A stretch of DNA of 64,000 nucleotides from assembly GCA_030015575.1 (NCBI GenBank), contig CM057337.1:290990044-291054043 (forward strand), written 5' to 3'. The translations under genes were made by a program, and so were the position numbers. Positions within the stretch are counted from its first letter, which is position 1; each line of letters opens with the position of its first letter. This DNA is from Agapanthus africanus. Taxonomy: Eukaryota; Streptophyta; Magnoliopsida; Asparagales; Amaryllidaceae. This document shows positions 9,078 through 19,490 of this stretch, in pieces. The notes beneath the pieces are model-generated. The model was not told where the DNA came from, searched no databases, and saw only the letters and a program-made list of their open reading frames with translations.

Positions 9078-11284
9078 TGTAGGGTTCCTAGGCACTCTCA
9101 AGAGGTCTCACAGGGCATCAACCATGCCAATTTCGAAAATTATGGTGCCGAGAAACCCTAGTGTACGGATCATTGGCTAGATTTCTAGGCGAAAAGTAAA
9201 CTAGTTAACACTTAACTAAGAGATACGGAAATACAACCTTTGTAGATCCAGTTCTCCACCTCCATAGCTCCGAGATGAGGTCCTCTCCGCTGTCCAAATC
9301 AAATCCGGGCTCTAGCGTCGGCTTCATCGGAGAACGAGCGGGCAAGGTCGTCGGCTTCGTGCCGAAGATGCTCTACGTCGAGGCATCGCTAGATCAAGCT
9401 CCACCTTCACCAAACCATGATAACTTGTGAAGGAAACACACTCTACTACTTGGCAAGAGGTAGAGGATGAAGAAATAGGAAGTGGGTAGACTTTAGAATT
9501 GGATTTCTCACTCAATCTCATCACTTGCCATTAATGGAGCAAGCTTTCTTCATGTGAAGAAAATGAAGAAGAAGAAGAAGTTAATTATGATAAGTTAATT
9601 ATAATTGGAAAAGAAATGAATACTTATCATATTAGAACCATAGTTAGGTGTAGAGAATCAATCATGGTTAAAAGAGATGGTTAGGGTTAAGCATGAGACA
9701 AAATTGGTGACAAAGTCAAACATTCTTGAAAGTTCATGAAAGAATAAAAGAAAGCCACCAATTCTTCTTATGCAAAATAATTTCCAAAAAGAAATAAATG
9801 AATAATTTAAGAAAATAAAACCCTAATCATTTAGTTAACCATGGTTTAATTCTTTGCACTTAACCAAGTAGGCTTGCATCATCAACTATGATACAAACAA
9901 GTGCACAAAATCATATCGCATATGCAATGCGCACATCCGAGTGAGAAAATCCATTCAAAGTGAACCGATACTAGTTAATGCAAAGTAATATATCAAATAT
10001 ATATAATTATGCATTAAATCATTAAATCAACACTTGATTCAATGATCCGGTCATGTCGCACACAACCGACTAGTATTCAATGTATCGGCTTATCGATTCA
10101 ACGCTTGAATCGATAACTAGGTTATATCGCATACAACCATCCGACACATTGATCGCGAGAATGAAATACGGTATCACATACACGCATTATTCTCGGTCCC
10201 GCACATATCTCATATGCGCTCCTATTTCGTTTCGCTTGAGCCAGGAAACCTCTGTGTAGGACTCTAAAGACTCTTCAATACGCCGGCAGCAGATGATGAT
10301 CATATCAAACACCCACAAGCCGCAAGCGGTCTGCTAAACGTAACGGCCACCCGGGTATTGAGCGATCTGAAGATCGACGAGCAAGCCCGCTCACACTCCA
10401 GTGAATCCAACCAGTAACACTACCGTACAGTCCGGTCTGATCGTCCGATATGTCGCATATCTCGCCTAGGGGTGGTAAACGTCAGACCCCAATAGCTCGA
10501 TAAGCCGTGTCGATATAAGGTCTATAACTATTCGAGAAACTACGTAACACTTACCAGTAAATCTCAGCAACCCTGGCCAGGGATTTCCTGTTATAGCCAA
10601 TCGAACACAGCGCAACATCAACTCCCTATACCGGGAGAGACGAATTCCCTCCTATCGCTCATTGCCTCCATGTGACTCGGGACTGTACCCAAAAACCACC
10701 GTTTTGCACGCCCTCTTGGACGTGGTAAGATGGAAATCAAAGCACAGTGGGAACCACACAAGACTCTATGACGATCTCGGGTCAACAGACTACTCTATAC
10801 CAGTGTCACCAGAGAACTGCCATCTGACGTGAGGTATAATACCATCTGGGAGTTCTCGGCGAGTCCGTCCAGTGTACCCAGTCTCTACTGAGCACCCGTA
10901 TATCTCCTCTGATGTCAAACACCAATGGATATGGGATCATCCATCGCCCATCTGTATGGGTCGAGAAGGTACACGCTAGTCTACTCTGGTATATCGATGC
11001 CCTGTCTCGATACACCCACGACTAGGGACTTTGAAGGATGTACTTATAGACTATCTGTCCCCACTAGTATGATCTGCATCATAGTCCCGGTAGTCAAGTA
11101 CACATCCTAAGGGCTTTACCAACATGTAACAGAGAGACAATCAGTGTACACGCTAAGGTAAAGGTCAACCAGATAGCATACTATCATGTCGAGCAAGAAA
11201 GTCCTCCCTATATATGTCCCAGCATCCACTACAATATACATCCAATGTGCAGTAATGGCCTCTAGGGCATACATATAACTAACA
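9078..11284 (-). repeat. Co2 3' LTR
   Basis: 2,207 bp; minus strand opens TGTTAGTTATATG and closes GGAACCCTACA. Shares the inverted repeat (10988-11016) and the GATAGCATACTATC palindrome with the other copia LTRs, but the outer thirds differ from Co1, so it is a separate family. Confidence 0.93.
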
Positions 11285-13944
11285 ATCTCCCACTTGCACT
11301 AGGGCCATCTGTAGCAGTGGTTGTAGTATCTCATACTCAACCATCCCATAAAGTCTCTCTCTGGGAACAAGCCTTTGTGAGTGGATTCGCTGTGTTGTCC
11401 TCTGAGTATACTCTCCAAACCTCGATCACCCTGGAGATCAACCATCTCCATGATCAAGTGATACTGCCATAGAATATGTCTGGATCCCTGATGGGACCAG
11501 CGTTCCTTGGCATAAGCCACAACTCCATTGTCACACAATGGGAGGAACGTAGTTCATCTCATGAACCAATATACACCCAAACAGCCTCTTCGGTAGCATC
11601 TTAAGTAGCGATATATTCGGCCTTTATCGTCTAGTATGCCACGGTATCTAGCTTGGAACTCTTCCAACATACCGCCCCCTTTACCGAGGGTAAAGACAAT
11701 GCCTGTGACTGACTTTCAGTCGTCTTTATCACCCTGGAACCCTTCCAGTGATTCTCCCCAGGATCGATTGATATCATCTCACTACAACTAGTGAGAATCC
11801 TAACATCCAATTAAATCTATCTCATAGATCCAAAACTCAGGATTTAGGAGGTATCATTTTGATCCTATATGGAGAATCCATGTGATAAGCGGAGATCGAC
11901 CGAGCGTAGCATAGGAAACTCCTTCCCTATCAAGAGTATGTCATCCACGTACTCTACGAGGATCACCACCATACTCCCTACTACCTTTTGTTTATACAAG
12001 GTTCATCTATCATTTTGATGATGTCAAACTCTTTGACTAACACATCAAAACAGACGTTCCAACTCCGCGATGCCTGCTTTATCAGATAAAACATCTTGCA
12101 CACGTTTCCGCTGCTCCCACTGTTTACGAAGCCCTCTGGCTGTGTACTTACAGACGCACTCTTCTAAATTATCATTTAGAAAAGCAGTCATGGCACCCAA
12201 CCGCCAGATATCGTAGTCATGGTATGTAGCCGTGGCAAGTTGGATCTGGATGGACTTAAGCATAGATCCTTAGAAAAAGTTTCATCATGATCCACACCTG
12301 GTCAATGATGAAAACCTTTAACAAGTCTAGCTTTGAAAGTCTCAACCTTTCTATGTACACCAAGTAATCTTCTCAAGATATACTTGCTCCTGATGGGGAT
12401 TTAACCCTTCAGATATTGCAACCAAAGTCCATACTTTGTTGGTGTATAAGGATTCCATCTCAGATCGATAAACATCCAGCCATTCTTACAGAGTCCCACT
12501 CCTGATGGCCAGCTCGAAACTAGTTGGGTCATCATCTTATGATGCAATCCTCGCTCCCACTGTCATAGAGAAACAGAAGTATCTCTCAGGTGGGTGAGGA
12601 ACCCCACTAGATCGACGGAGAGGCTGAGGTTCGTTGGAATCTACTGAATCCTTTGGTTCTACCAAATCATCTGCTGTAGTTTGTATAGCTGGAACCTTTC
12701 CAGTTCTACATTACAGACCTTGCCTCGAGTTTGTCCGGATTTTGCTTTTAGACATAGGCCGGTCAACCCCAAATCTTAACTAACTTAAGATATGGGCTCT
12801 TCCCTTTCCATATCATATATGAAGTGGTAGGCAACTGATTTGATTCGAACCCTATTCAATAGGTATGCAGCTTCATAAGTGCATAACTCCCAAAAGGAAA
12901 TAGGTAACTCAGAATTACTCATCATAGAGCACACCTTATCATATAGGGTGTGATTGCTCCACCCCGATTTACCATCGTGCTATGGTGTATACGGAGGAGT
13001 AATGCTGAGAGAGAATCTCATTCTCCTTTAGAATAATCCAGGATTTCCGTGCTTAAGTATTCTCCTCCTCGATCTCATCAAAGGAAATAATACTTATACC
13101 CGTATTTTGGTTCTCTACTTCTCGCTTATATTCTGTGAATATCTCAAAAGGTTCGGATTCATGTTTCAACAGGAACATATGACTGTATCTTGAGAGATTA
13201 TCAGAGAATATAATGAAGTATAAAGAACCAGTCCTGGCATGTGTAGACAGGAGACATTACATACATCATCATGTATCAGTCCTAAGAGTTCATTAACTCT
13301 TTCTCTGTTTCCAATAAACAGAGCTGATGTCATTATATCTTTGTGACATGACCAGCGAGTTTCACAAGATGTAAATTCAAACTGATTTAAATATGCATCT
13401 ACATGTAACTACTGCCAGTCGGGTCGCATAGATATGACCTAGTCTACAATGCCTCAAGAAGGATTCGTTCATTTCTGAACTCTTCCTCTTGTGTGTGTTC
13501 CGTATACTAAGAACTGTAGTTTGATTTAGAACATCAACGCTTTTAGATAACGTGCCTGAACCGATCAACTTTTGATATAGGAAATGTTCAAAACATTATC
13601 CAACAATACAAAATTTTATCATTTCTTTACTGATAAAGAGACTGATATGATTTTGTATATCAGGTTCGGTATCTAATAACATTCGTTCAGAATCAATGTA
13701 TTGGTAATACAGGGTGACAGTGACCAACAGACCTGGCTGCAACACTTGCCCCGTTTTCTGCCTTATGAAACTTATCACCCGTTCTCAGTTCTCTACCTTT
13801 CTGTAGCCCTATGTAACAGATTACATATCTGGGATCCTGATCTGGTATCACATACCCAGGACGTAGAGAATACAGAGAAACAGTTCTTTGTAATGAACAC
13901 ACCCGAAGATGATGCATCAGCATGCACGACATCCTGATTGAATA
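11285..13944 (-). pseudogene. Co2 decayed pol (RNase H, RT, integrase, protease relics)
   Basis: Collinear with Co1 pol but shortened and full of stops and frameshifts. 11299-11538 carries the RNase H end ('SRHILWQYHLI'), preceded by the polypurine tract at 11285-11302. 12045-12263 matches RT ('MLKSIQIQLATATYHDYDIW', 'AFLNDNLEECV'). 13377-13568 matches the pre-integrase domain ('FLRHCRLGHI'). 13860-13944 matches the gag-protease junction. No frame is long enough to give enzyme, so any movement must have used proteins from another element. Confidence 0.85.
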
Positions 13945-14165
13945 CTCGTCGCAAACTTCAGTAGGCGGCCGCACCCCCGATACTGTCGACGAAGTGCACC
14001 AAGGCGGAACACCGATGCCGCGAGCACCCGAACGGATGCTTTCGGCGACGGGGTTCTCCTACAGTCACTTGGTCGGGGCTATGGAGTGAGGCTGTCTATT
14101 AAGTTTACCCGGCGAGTATCCGCGTACGCTACGTGATTGCGACGGACTTTTGATCACATCAAAAT
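13945..14165. other. GC-rich segment of unknown origin in place of Co2 gag
   Basis: About 220 bp, distinctly more GC-rich than its flanks, lying where gag and the distal leader should be. It has no similarity that I can see to any other element in the window. A + strand frame from about 13977 is open for about 35 codons and then stops. A NotI-like GCGGCCGC and a GTCGAC lie about 15 bp apart. It could be a captured host fragment or repair filler. I do not recognise it. Confidence 0.45.
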
Positions 14166-15039
14166 TCCGTGGCAACCGATCAAGTGAGACTAAAGTACTA
14201 TGTTTATAACATTCATTCAGTTATCACATAACTACTTGTGAATTCCAATTATTGTATCCCATTCCGGATAATTAGAAAATGTTAAACTTTTCGATCGAAC
14301 AGTCAAACACAAGTTTTCCCGATACAGCTCAACACATGAAATATGAGTCTAACAACATTCAGTTCGTGCCTCAGTACCAACGGTCCAGCCGTAGAAAGGT
14401 CAAGCCAACGCCTCACATGTGGCACGCCGTACTGCCCCAAACCCGAAGGTTCAAAGGGCAGTTCAAGACGGTCACATAATCGAGTTAAGGTTTGTTGTCT
14501 TCTAGAGGGTCCATCGCGTTACTTGCACTACTTAGAACGTCGTTAAACTACGGAAAAATCCAACACTTGGAAATTTCCCGACAGGGGAAAAATTGGGTAT
14601 TTATATCCGGTCGAACTTTTTAACATATTCTAAAATTTATCCGGAAAGCCAAACAGACAAAATTTGATAATCCGATCAAACATTCGAATCCCCAAAACAA
14701 TCCTAGAAAATTCAACTCTTGAATAAAATTTAAAAATACCCAGAAAATCCAGCATAATATAATAAGAGTTACTGTGCAAACATAGGAGGATGACGTCATC
14801 ATCTCGCCGCGGAACCGCCGCAGAAGCAAGGCTTCTGCCGCGGTTCCGCCGCGATATTTACTGTTCATGACTCAATTTTTGCGTCGTAATTCTTATAATT
14901 CCCTGCTGAATTTTTTAAGCATTTTTAATATCGAAAAATTCCAGATTTTAGAAAAAGTCCAGAGAGCAAGTTTGTGATCGGGTTTCGGGTTCGTTCGGAC
15001 TTCAAATTCCATCTGGACTTCACCTAAGGCTCTAGCTAG
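14166..15039 (-). other. Co2 leader (PBS-proximal part only)
   Basis: About 14380-14490 matches the Co1 leader at about 25110-25230 (shared TCAAGCCAACGCCTCACATG and CACGCCGTACTG) and, less well, Co4 near 48240. The distal leader modules with triple stem-loops found in Co1, Co4, Co5 and Co7 are absent here. The segment contains the GC hairpin at 14805-14853. Confidence 0.75.
14805..14853 (-). repeat. GC-rich hairpin in Co2 leader
   Basis: Two 23-base arms, 14805-14827 and 14831-14853, pair at 21 of 23 positions around the 3-base loop AAG. The arms contain GCGGAACCGC and GCGGTTCCGC and end GAAGC/GCTTC next to the loop. It begins 187 nt after the PBS. Confidence 0.9.
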
Positions 15040-15051
15040 GCTCTGATACCA
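15040..15051 (-). other. Co2 primer-binding site
   Basis: Minus strand TGGTATCAGAGC, complementary to the 3' end of plant initiator tRNA-Met, one base from the LTR end. Confidence 0.92.
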
Positions 15052-15052
15052 C

Positions 15053-16164
15053 TGTAGGGTTTCTAGGCACTCTAAAGAGGTCTCACAGGGCATCAACCAT
15101 GCCAATTTCGAAAATTATGGTGCCGAGAAACCCTAGTGTACGGATCGTTGGCTAGATTTCTAGGCGAAAAGTAAACTAGTTAACACTTAACTAAGAGATA
15201 CGGAAATACAACCTTTGTAGATCCGGTTCTCCACCTCCATAGCTCCGAGATGAGGTCCTCTCCGCTGTCCAAATCAAATCCGGGCTCTAGCGTCGGCTTC
15301 ATCGGAGAACGAGCGGGCAAGGTCGTCGGCTTCGTGCCGAAGATGATCTACGTCGAGGCATCGCTAGATCAAGCTCCACCTTCACCAAACCATGATAACT
15401 TGTGAAGGAAACACACTCTACTACTTGGCAAGAGGTAGAGGATGAAGAAATAGGAAGTGGGTAGACTTTAGAATTGGATTTCTCACTCAATCTCATCACT
15501 TGCCATTAATGGAGCAAGCTTTCTTCATGTGAAGAAAATGAAGAAGAAGAAGAAGCTAATTATGATAAGTTAATTATAATTGGAAAAGAAATGAATACTT
15601 ATCATATTAGAACCATGGTTAGGTGTAGAGAATCAATCATGGTTAAAAGAGATGGTTAGGGTTAAGCATGAGACAAAATTGGTGACAAAGTCAAACATTC
15701 ATGAAAGTTCATGAAAGAATAAAAGAAAGCCACCAATTCTTCTTATGCAAAATAATTTCCAAAAAGAAATAAATGAATAATTTAAGAAAATAAAACCCTA
15801 ATCATTTAGTTAACCATGGTTTAATTCTTTGCACTTAACCAAGTAGGCTTGCATCATCAACTATGATACAAACAAGTGCACAAAATCATATCGCATATGC
15901 AATGCGCACATCCGAGTGAGAAAATCCATTCAAAGTGAACCGATACTAGTTAATGCAAAGTAATATATCAAATATATATAATTATACATTAAATCATTAA
16001 ATCAACACTTGATTCAATGATCCGGTCATGTCGCACACAACCGACTAGTATTCAATGTATCGGCTTATCGATTCAACGCTTGAATCGATAACTAGGTTAT
16101 ATCGCATACAACCATCCGACACATTGATCGCGAGAATGAAATACGGTATCACATACACGCATTA
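15053..16164 (-). repeat. Co2 5' LTR, part 1
   Basis: Matches 9078-10190 closely. It is interrupted at 16164 by Co3, whose CATTA duplication is at 16160-16164 and 18385-18389. The rest of the LTR is at 18390-19485. Total without Co3 is 2,208 bp. Confidence 0.93.
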
Positions 16165-17243
16165 TGTTGGAGATAGTGCCTTCAGAGTCAATTATTGGAT
16201 CACAGGCACGTGATTGCAATGATTGAGGGAGGACCTATCCCGGTACGACAGTCTTACTCGAGATGATAGTATGCTATCTGGTTTACCTTTATCATCGTGT
16301 ACTGCTTTAGGTGACCTTACAGGTCGCTATTACACGTTGATAGAGCCCCTAGGATTCTTGCTTGACTGCCAGTAGTATGAGGGCGATCATATAAGTGAGA
16401 GCTGGAGTCTATAAGCACATCCTTAAAAGGTCCCTAGTCGTGGGAGTTTCGAGACAGGGCATCGATTCTCCAGAGTAGACTAGTGTATACAGTCGAGACC
16501 CCGACGAGGGGCGGTGGCCGGTCTCACAAGCCACTGGTGTCAGTTGGTTCACCTAAGATGTATACAGGTGCTCATTGGGTTATGAGTACACCGGACAGGA
16601 CTCGCCGGGAACATGCTAGTTGGTCTTATACCTGACGTCAGATAGCAGTTCCCAGGTGACATGTGTACAGGTTAGTTCATCGACCTGGGGATCGTCATTT
16701 TTCTCGTGTGAGTTCCCACTGTGCTTTGATTACTACCCTACCACGGCTCAAAGGAGTCGTGCAAACAGGTTTTAGTTGGGTACAGTCCCGAGCCACATAG
16801 AGGCAGTGAGCGGATCTTCAGGGGTTCGTCTCTCCCGGTATTGGGGGTGAGGTCGCCCTGTGTCTTGGAGAGCCATTACACGAAGTCCTTGGCCAAGGCA
16901 GGAGATTTACTGGTAAGTATTCCAGTAGTATCTCAGGGTGTTCTGGGCTACACTCCGACACGACTTGTACCGCTTTTGGGGTCTGACTTTTACCAACCCC
17001 CTAGGCCCGCCATGCGATGCTCATAGACGAACGGACCGGACTGTACGGATATTGTCACTGACAGGCTCAGTAGGGTGTCAGGATGAGTTCGCTCATCGAC
17101 GTCCCTTTTGGTCGATAGCTGGTGGCCCGTTACGTATTGGCTTAAACCTCTTACGTGCTAGTGGTTAAATCCACAACCATAGTATTGACGAGTCTTTAGA
17201 GTCCACCACACTTTCAGTTACTCAGCTTTCGGGCGAAACGCTG

Positions 17244-17399
17244 TAGAGGCCGTATGGAGATATGGCAGGGTCCGATCAGATACGTGCGGTATTGCACGGA
17301 TCAGGATTGGACAGTTTGTACTAGAGGCCGTATAGTTATATGGCAGGGTTCGATCTGATACGTGCGGTATTGCACGGATCAGGATCGGACGAACATTAC
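17244..17399 (+). repeat. 78-bp tandem duplication in Co3
   Basis: TAGAGGCCGTAT begins both units (17244 and 17322), and each contains ACGTGCGGTATTGCACGGAT. Co7 LTRs have a single unit near 51225-51300, so the duplication arose in the Co3 lineage. Confidence 0.8.
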
Positions 17400-17618
17400 T
17401 AGCCGGCTTTGGTTTAAGCCGGATACTAGTTTAGTACAGTGTAGACTTTGTCTCTTTGCATTTGTATCCGGACAGAATACAGATGCGGGTGTGTATGCAC
17501 AGTATCGGGGTTTTCCTGTAATTTATTACGGGACCAGTTTTCTGGAGTTGCCAGTTTGCATTCCGTTCCGGCCGGTTTTCCTTTGTTCTTTCCCGGCCGG
17601 ACTTTTCCGATGGAGGGG

Positions 17619-17642
17619 GTTATTTGCAATTGTGCAAATAAC
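17619..17642 (+). repeat. ATTTGCAA palindrome in Co3/Co7 LTR
   Basis: GTTATTTGCA-ATTG-TGCAAATAAC. In Co7 it is GTTATTTGCAA-AC-TTGCAAATAAC (50966-50989 and 58834-58857). It lies about 20 bp from a pair of CCGGCCGG palindromes, so it is probably part of the promoter region. Confidence 0.75.
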
Positions 17643-18389
17643 ATTTATGGAGGGGGGTTTCTTGCAAATATATTTATTATGATATGTTAAGCATCTTTCT
17701 TCCATCACTTGCATTAAATGAGATTTGAAAGGATTTGATTTGGATATGGGTTTTGTTATCATGATGTCTTTGTATGTGGTCACCCCTTCACTTTACACTA
17801 CCATCACCTCCCTCTTGTTCTTTTGGTTGACCTCCACCATTTTGGAAAAAGAGATAAGGTGCCGGCCAATTTTAGATGAGGGAGAGAGAGAGGTTCATTT
17901 GTGTGGAGATATATTTGATCATCTCATTTTTTACTTTGAAAAAGATTGATAGCTTCATTTCCCTCCAAAGCTCATTCTTCCTTCACCTCCATCAAAGGCA
18001 ACATAACCCCAAAGTGAGACATAGCCTCTACACTACACATTCTACAGCATATCTCGGGCATGTCGACTTGCCGGCTTCATGCCCGAGTTACCTCGGTATA
18101 GAGGCGGGAGCCCGTAAAAGAAACAGGCGATGTGGTGCCCTTCCGGCGAGGAGGCGACGACCGGAGTTTCCGCGGGAGATCGGGATGATGACGAGAAGAC
18201 CGGAGGACTCGGATCACTCGGTATATCTCTTCCCATCTTGTAGTTAGCTAGAACTAGTTCAATGGCCCGATCCGGGGTTTAGTGCGCGGTGGTGCCGGTT
18301 TGCTAAGTTCGCAAAATTAAAGTTTATCACCGTTTCCGCATTTGGCCGTCGGATTGACTACCGGGGCGCCGCCGTGCACTTACACATTA

Positions 18390-19485
18390 TTCTCGGTCCC
18401 GCACATATCTCATATGCGCTCCTATTTCGTTTCGCTTGAGCCAGGAAACCTCTGTGTAGGACTCTAAAGACTCGTCAATACACCGGCAGCAGATGATGAT
18501 CATATCAAACACCCACAAGCCGCAAGCGGTCTGCTTAACGTAACGGCCACCCGGGTATTGAGCGATCTGAAGATCGACGAGCAAGCCGCTCACACTCCAG
18601 TGAATCCAACCAGTAACACTACCGTACAGTCCGGTCTGATCGTCTGATATGTTGCATATCTCGCCTAGGGGTGGTAAACGTCAGACCCCAATAGCTCGAT
18701 AAGTCGTGTCGATATGAGGTCTATAACTATTCGAGAAACTACTGGTAACACTTACCAGTAAATCTCAGCAACCCTGGCCAGGGATTTCCTGTTATAGCCA
18801 ATCGAACACAGCGCAACATCAACTCCCTATACCGGGAGAGACGAATTCCCTCCTATCGCTCATTGCCTCCATATGACTCGGGACTGTACCCAAAAACCAC
18901 CGTTTTGCACGCCCTCTTGGACGTGGTAAGATGGAAATCAAAGCACAGTGGGAACCACACAAGACTCTATGACAATCTCGGGTCAACAGACTACTCTGTA
19001 CCAGTGTCACCAGAGAACTGCCATCTGACGTGAGGTATAATACCATCTAGGAGTTCTCGGCGAGTCCGTCCAGTGTACCCAGTCTCTACTGAGCACCCGT
19101 ATATCTCCTCTGATGTCAAACACCAATGGATATGGGATCATCCATCGCCCATCTGTATGGGTCGAGAAGGTACACGCTAGTCTACTCTGGTATATCGATG
19201 CCCTGTCTCGATACACCCACGACTAGGGACTTTGAAGGATGTACTTATAGACTATCTGTCCCCACTAGTATGATCTGCATCATAGTCCCGGTAGTCAAGT
19301 ACACATCCTAAGGGCTTTACCAACATGTAACAGAGAGACAATCAGTGTACACGTTAAGGTAAAGGTCAACCAGATAGCATACTATCATGTCGAGCAAGAA
19401 AGTCCTCCCTATATATGTCCCAGCATCCACTACAATATACATCAAATGTGCAGTAATGGCCTCTCGGGCATACATATAACTAACA
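18390..19485 (-). repeat. Co2 5' LTR, part 2
   Basis: Continues the LTR broken by Co3 and matches 10190-11284 with few differences. It ends at TAACA before the TCAGG duplication at 19486-19490. Identical small ORFs in both Co2 LTRs reflect recent LTR duplication, not genes. Confidence 0.93.
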
Positions 19486-19490
19486 TCAGG

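Larger units (their letters stand above)
16165..18384 (+). mobile_element. Co3: solo LTR of a Co7-type copia family
   Basis: 2,220 bp, opening TGTTGGAGATAGTGCC and closing GCCGTGCACTTACA, flanked by CATTA on both sides and with no internal region. It matches the Co7 LTRs in inverted orientation (50225-52366, 58094-60233). A solo LTR with an intact TSD is the product of recombination between the two LTRs of a once complete element. It holds the U3 inverted repeat (16443-16471), a 78-bp tandem duplication and an ATTTGCAA palindrome. Confidence 0.93.
9078..19485 (-). mobile_element. Co2: copia element with wrecked coding region, non-autonomous
   Basis: Flanked by TCAGG at 9073-9077 and 19486-19490, inside Co1 pol. 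LTRs of about 2.2 kb (9078-11284, and 15053-19485 minus the Co3 insertion) are nearly identical by eye (about five differences in the first 200 bp). The internal region is only 3.8 kb. It keeps a PBS, a PPT and 0.9 kb of leader but has only relics of pol and no gag. Net length is about 8.2 kb. Confidence 0.92.

Noticed and set aside
10806..11015. 69-residue ORF repeated exactly at 19007-19216, looking like a conserved small gene
   Set aside because: Both copies are in the two LTRs of Co2, which are nearly identical by recent duplication; no codon-level conservation in other LTR families.
13965..13990. Vector or cloning-site contamination (NotI and SalI sites close together)
   Set aside because: Flanks are continuous Co2 sequence and no further polylinker or vector sequence is seen; left as unknown insert.
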